From CBDUZS01 sp965371785 (lineage in GTDB: Bacteria; Fermentibacterota; Fermentibacteria; Fermentibacterales; JCC-6), in NCBI GenBank assembly GCA_965371785.1, contig CBDUZS010000003.1, forward strand, positions 9,810 through 73,809: a stretch of 64,000 bases of DNA. Direction: 5' to 3'. Every line of letters begins with the position of its first letter. The stretch's first letter is position 1. Of the stretch, positions 60,929 through 64,000 are shown in pieces. A program made the translations under genes and the position numbers. The notes under the pieces were generated by a model, which was given only the letters and a program-made list of their open reading frames with translations, did no database searches and had not been told where the DNA came from.

Positions 60929-60969
60929 GCCTTGAAAACCACTGTCCCGGCATGAACAGAAAAGCAATC

Positions 60970-60999
60970 TTGTAACCTCTGAGCCGTTCGGTCTATATT
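60970..60999 (+). promoter_or_regulatory. Candidate promoter of icd-cysK
   Basis: TTGTAA (60970-60975), 18-bp spacer, TATATT (60994-60999), about 36 bp before the first possible icd start. Confidence 0.5.
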
Positions 61000-61041
61000 G
61001 CTTCATCACATCCGTAGAGCTTTTCCCCAGGGAGGATGAAA

Positions 61042-62385
61042 GTGCCCGATTTCAAGGAAGTCATAATACCCGAAGGAGACCTGATAGAGGTCAGAGATGG
61101 CCGGCTGCTCATAGGTGATCACCCCATTATCGGAGTCCTTCGCGGCGACGGTATAGGGCTCGATATCACACCCCCGATGCAGCAGGTAGTGGAATCGGCT
61201 GTGCGGAAGGCATACGGAGACTCCCGCGGAATTGTCTGGTGCCCGCTGTACGCCGGTCTCGAAGGTCTGCATCGTTACGGAAGCGAGTTTCCCGAGGAGA
61301 CTGTCGAAGCCATACGGTACCTCAAAATCGCCATCAAGGGTCCCTTCACAACACCAATAGGCGAGGAGACCCACGTCTGTCTTCACTGTGCTCACCAGCA
61401 GTACCACCCGGGCAGCTGCGACAAATGCGGCAAGGAAGATGGTGTCTGCGAGCGATTCCGCTCCATCAACGTCAGGTTCAGGCAGTATCTCGATCTGTTT
61501 GCATGCGTTAGACCTGTCAGGTATTTCGAGGGTGTTCCCTCACCCAACAAGTACGCCGACAGAGTCAACTTCGTAATCTTCCGCGAGAACACCGAGGATG
61601 TCTACGCCGGTTTCGACTTCGAGCGGGGCGGCGATATCGCCATGGCGATAATCGCTCTTATAAAGGAGAAGACGGGGCGGCAGATCCGTGAGGATTCGGG
61701 CATCGGCATAAAACCGATCTCCCATTTCGGCACCACACGGCTCGTTCGCAAGGCCCTTCAGTGGGCTGTGAGTCACAAGCTCCCATCCATCACAATCGTT
61801 CACAAGGGCAACATCATGAAGTTCACCGAAGGATCATTCTGCAAGTGGGGGTACGAACTTGCCGCAAGCGAGTTCGCAGATGAAACGATCTCCGAGAAAG
61901 TACTCTGGGATGATTTCGACGGTAGAATGCCCGAGGGCAAGATCCTGGTGAAGGATCGCATCGCCGATTCGATCTTCCAGCAGATACAGACACGTCCCGA
62001 AGAGTACAGCGTGCTCGCCCTGCCCAATCTGAACGGCGATTACATCTCCGATGCGGCAATAGCACTGGTAGGCGGGCTGGGCCTGGGCCCGGGGGCGAAC
62101 ATGTCCGACGACATAGCCCTGTTCGAAGCCACGCATGGAACCGCTCCGAAGTACACGGGGATGGACAAGGTCAACCCGGGATCACTTATCCTTTCCGCCG
62201 TGATGATGCTCAACCACATGGGCTGGGACGAGGCCGCTGAACTGATCATCCATGGAATGGAGCGCTCCATCCTTGACGGATTCGTCACCTACGACCTGGC
62301 GCGCATGATGAAGAGAGAGGGCAGGGAGGATGTCACGGAAGTCTCCTGCTCAGGTTTCGGTGAGGCAATAATTGCCCGGATGTAG
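61042..62385 (+). CDS. icd: Isocitrate dehydrogenase with a zinc-ribbon-like insertion
   Basis: 447 aa, converts isocitrate to 2-oxoglutarate. Standard blocks are GDGIGLDITPPM, IKGPFTTPIG, the substrate serine in FRSINVRFRQ (S141), LRP-like VRPVRYFEGVPSP, IFRENTEDVYAG, VHKGNIMKFTEG and the coenzyme segment ATHGTAPKYTG. Between IKGPFTTPIG and S141, where E. coli has only GGGI, lie about 28 extra residues with cysteines C113, C116, C126, C129 and C136 plus histidines, i.e. CxxC-x9-CxxC, probably binding Zn or an Fe-S cluster at the active-site lid. GGGAGG directly abuts ATG 61036, so the GTG at 61042 (six-base spacing) is the likelier start; ATG remains possible. cysK follows after 5 bp. Confidence 0.93.
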   Translation: MPDFKEVIIPEGDLIEVRDGRLLIGDHPIIGVLRGDGIGLDITPPMQQVVESAVRKAYGDSRGIVWCPLYAGLEGLHRYGSEFPEETVEAIRYLKIAIKGPFTTPIGEETHVCLHCAHQQYHPGSCDKCGKEDGVCERFRSINVRFRQYLDLFACVRPVRYFEGVPSPNKYADRVNFVIFRENTEDVYAGFDFERGGDIAMAIIALIKEKTGRQIREDSGIGIKPISHFGTTRLVRKALQWAVSHKLPSITIVHKGNIMKFTEGSFCKWGYELAASEFADETISEKVLWDDFDGRMPEGKILVKDRIADSIFQQIQTRPEEYSVLALPNLNGDYISDAAIALVGGLGLGPGANMSDDIALFEATHGTAPKYTGMDKVNPGSLILSAVMMLNHMGWDEAAELIIHGMERSILDGFVTYDLARMMKREGREDVTEVSCSGFGEAIIARM

Positions 62386-62390
62386 GTACG

Positions 62391-63308
62391 ATGATAAGAG
62401 CCCACAGTGATCTCACTGGACTGATCGGAGGGACACCCCTCCTCAGGCTGGAGAGACTTGTTCCGGATCGGGATATCTACGCCAAGTGTGAATTCATGAA
62501 TCCGCTGAGTATCAAGGACCGCCCCGTGCTCAGGATAATCTCCGACGCCGAGAAGGAGGGCCGCCTGAAACCAGGTGACACCCTCATCGAAGTCACCAGC
62601 GGGAACACCGGTATGGCTGTGGCGTGGATCGCAGCCATCAGAGGGTACAGAGCAATTCTGGTGATGTCCGAGATCCAGAGCCTGGAGAGACGGAAGATCC
62701 TGAAGGTTTTCGGAGCGGAACTGATCCTCACTCCCGCATCGGAGGGAACCGCGGGATCGCGAAAAAGAATGAAGGAAATCCTCGCAGAGCATCCAGAGTA
62801 CTTCTACGTAGGTCAGCATGTGAACCCCTCCAATCCCGATGCCCACTACTACGGCACCGGTCCGGAACTCTGGGAGGACACTGATGGCAGTATCGACATT
62901 CTCGTTGCAGGTCTGGGAACCGGCGGAACGATCTGCGGAGCAGGACGCTACCTCAAGGAGAGAAAGCCGGGGATCCAGCTGGTAGCCGTGGAACCCGAGG
63001 AGTCACCATACATCTCCCAGGGAATCTTCCGACCACACCGCATCATGGGAACTGCTCCGGGATTCGTCCCCGAAACACTGGACAGAGAGATCATAGACAG
63101 GATAGAGCTGGTCAGTGAGGAAGAGGCCTTCGAGAACTGCAGGCTGCTTGCACGAAAAGAGGGGATACTGGCTGGTATCTCATCGGGAGCAGTCGTCACA
63201 GCAGGCATGAGAGTCGCCAGGGAGCCCGGGAACGAGGGTAAGGTGACGATCTGCATCCTGGCAGATACCGGTCAGAGATATCTCAGTGTTGAAGGCCTCT
63301 TCAACTGA
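62391..63308 (+). CDS. cysK: Cysteine synthase (O-acetylserine sulfhydrylase family)
   Basis: 305 aa PLP enzyme: GLIGGTPLLRLERL, the PLP lysine K42 in PLSIKDRP, TSGNTGMAVAWIAA, GLGTGGTICGAGRYLKE, and AGISSGAVV near the C-terminus. Forms cysteine from O-acetylserine and sulfide. MSEIQSLERRKILKVFGAEL replaces the more common MPxxMSxERR, leaving open a CysM-like or cystathionine-synthase-related specificity. It begins 5 bp after icd with a weak ribosome site, so it is probably translated from the icd transcript. Confidence 0.9.
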   Translation: MIRAHSDLTGLIGGTPLLRLERLVPDRDIYAKCEFMNPLSIKDRPVLRIISDAEKEGRLKPGDTLIEVTSGNTGMAVAWIAAIRGYRAILVMSEIQSLERRKILKVFGAELILTPASEGTAGSRKRMKEILAEHPEYFYVGQHVNPSNPDAHYYGTGPELWEDTDGSIDILVAGLGTGGTICGAGRYLKERKPGIQLVAVEPEESPYISQGIFRPHRIMGTAPGFVPETLDREIIDRIELVSEEEAFENCRLLARKEGILAGISSGAVVTAGMRVAREPGNEGKVTICILADTGQRYLSVEGLFN

Positions 63309-63357
63309 TCGGTACAAATCTGGTACCCCGTAGTGGATACTTTTAGAACTCTGGCAG

Positions 63358-64000
63358 CTACTCTATGACAACGAAGCGCTGCGTTGCAGTGAAGTCATCC
63401 GAGATCATCCTGCAGAAGTAGATCCCAGGTGAGAGGTCATCAAGCAGAACATCGTGATATCCCGGGGCGTACTTTTCTCCATTTATCTTACTGACGAGTC
63501 GACCTGACAGGTCGAAGATGGAGATATCGACGGAAGTAGGTTCGGGCAAACTGAACCTCACTGCAGGAGCTGAAGCAGGATTCGGTGAGATGGATAGAAG
63601 TGCAAATCCTGGGAGAATCGGTTCAGTAGTATCCCCGATGCTGACAGGATTCCATGTCAGCATAAGGTCGAAAAGAACGGGTGTAGTATCCGGGTCCGAT
63701 GTCTCTAGTATCACTCTGTATTGAACGTATTGATCACTATCCGTCAGGATGCCTTGAAGAAGACATGGAATCAAGAGCGTATCCGACCATGCTCCCATTG
63801 CAGTGTGGTCATCAGACGCCCTGATCTGGAATGAAACAGAGGTTTCAGGAGGAGTTTGTGAATTCCACTCTAAATAATCCCAGTCAGGGGATATCTGAGT
63901 ATCCAGAATACTGGATTCCAGCGAACCGTCAGGGAGATACTCAGACAGATCCCACCAAGTGATGTCGTCGGTAATAGCAGCTGCTCCGAGAACATCTATG
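63358..64000 (-). CDS. Secreted protein, C-terminal part with FlgD/type IX-like sorting domain (cut by window edge)
   Basis: The frame is open without a stop to the window end, so this is the last ~213 residues of a larger gene; the Met at 63798 is internal. It contains a beta-sandwich region (SPDWDYLEWNSQTPPETSVSFQIRAS, written in part) and a final ~75-residue domain with SISPNPASAPAVRFSLPEPT, DISIFDLSGRLV and GIYFCRM, the hallmark of type IX-secretion-like C-terminal domains. The CotH protein at 42732 ends in the same kind of domain. Convergent with cysK, 49 bp apart; the gap shows no clear terminator. Confidence 0.85.
   Translation of the reverse strand, partial: IDVLGAAAITDDITWWDLSEYLPDGSLESSILDTQISPDWDYLEWNSQTPPETSVSFQIRASDDHTAMGAWSDTLLIPCLLQGILTDSDQYVQYRVILETSDPDTTPVLFDLMLTWNPVSIGDTTEPILPGFALLSISPNPASAPAVRFSLPEPTSVDISIFDLSGRLVSKINGEKYAPGYHDVLLDDLSPGIYFCRMISDDFTATQRFVVIE

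Noticed and set aside
63309..63357. Bidirectional terminator between cysK and the convergent secreted protein
   Set aside because: Only a 5-bp GGTAC/GTACC dyad is present, with no T run on either side.

Overview
The window (about 55-57% G+C by eye) looks like the chromosome of an anaerobic, fermentative, Gram-negative bacterium. It encodes an outer-membrane beta-barrel protein, signal peptidase II, many Sec-secreted proteins, two proteins with FlgD/type IX-like C-terminal domains, a [NiFe]-hydrogenase, an acetate kinase and a malic enzyme. This mix fits the FCB superphylum or a neighbouring candidate phylum. Candidatus Fermentibacteria is my best guess, but it is inference from gene content only. 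There is no IS element, prophage, CRISPR array or rRNA operon.

Layout. 1-4073: 3' part of ileS, then lspA and a carbamate kinase, each overlapping the next by 4 bp. 4074-9261 (minus): seven tandem paralogous secreted proteins of about 220 aa; six form a three-gene unit A-B-C present twice. 9414-13274: tRNA-Val, thrS (broken by an in-frame TAG), infC, rpmI, rplT, a ZapB-like coiled-coil gene and zapA. 13388-26622: a long co-directional housekeeping run of rny, ymdB-like, ispA, dxs, nadK, recN, pgsA, smc, ftsY and an orphan ABC ATPase. 26610-29896: a chagasin-like inhibitor, two minus-strand hypotheticals and an ECF sigma/anti-sigma operon with a candidate self-recognised promoter. 29903-35619 (minus): barrel protein and flavin reductase under a perfect consensus sigma-70 promoter, a SPASM radical-SAM protein, a family 2 glycosyltransferase with an in-frame TAA, and an O6-alkylguanine-DNA methyltransferase. 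35750-46037: PAS-GGDEF protein, hisS, membrane-bound RsbU-type phosphatase, AhpD-like protein, free-Met-(R)-sulfoxide reductase, O-antigen-ligase-like protein and a giant CotH/LTD surface protein.

46069-63308 is the metabolic core. A malic enzyme-PTA fusion precedes a three-domain protein joining a cyclic-nucleotide-binding domain, acetate kinase and PduL-type phosphotransacylase. On paper that single chain converts acetyl-CoA to acetate plus ATP under nucleotide control. Next is a compact operon coding for a GlcD-type FAD 2-hydroxyacid dehydrogenase, a four-cluster Fe-S protein resembling HdrC joined to the HdrA ferredoxin tail, MvhD, MvhG, MvhA and a maturation protease. No flavin-bifurcating HdrA or HdrB is present. 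It reads as an undescribed 2-hydroxyacid:hydrogenase complex. Converging on it is gltA-acn-larA (citrate synthase, aconitase, nickel-pincer lactate racemase). Divergent from gltA is an isocitrate dehydrogenase carrying an unusual CxxC...CxxC insertion beside its substrate-binding serine, followed by cysK. The window ends in the C-terminal part of another secreted protein.

The most notable items are the hydroxyacid-hydrogenase operon with larA, the cNMP-AckA-PduL fusion, the Zn-ribbon-like insertion in isocitrate dehydrogenase, the A-B-C/A'-B'-C' array, and two nonsense codons (thrS and the glycosyltransferase) that look like G-to-T changes and may be sequence errors.
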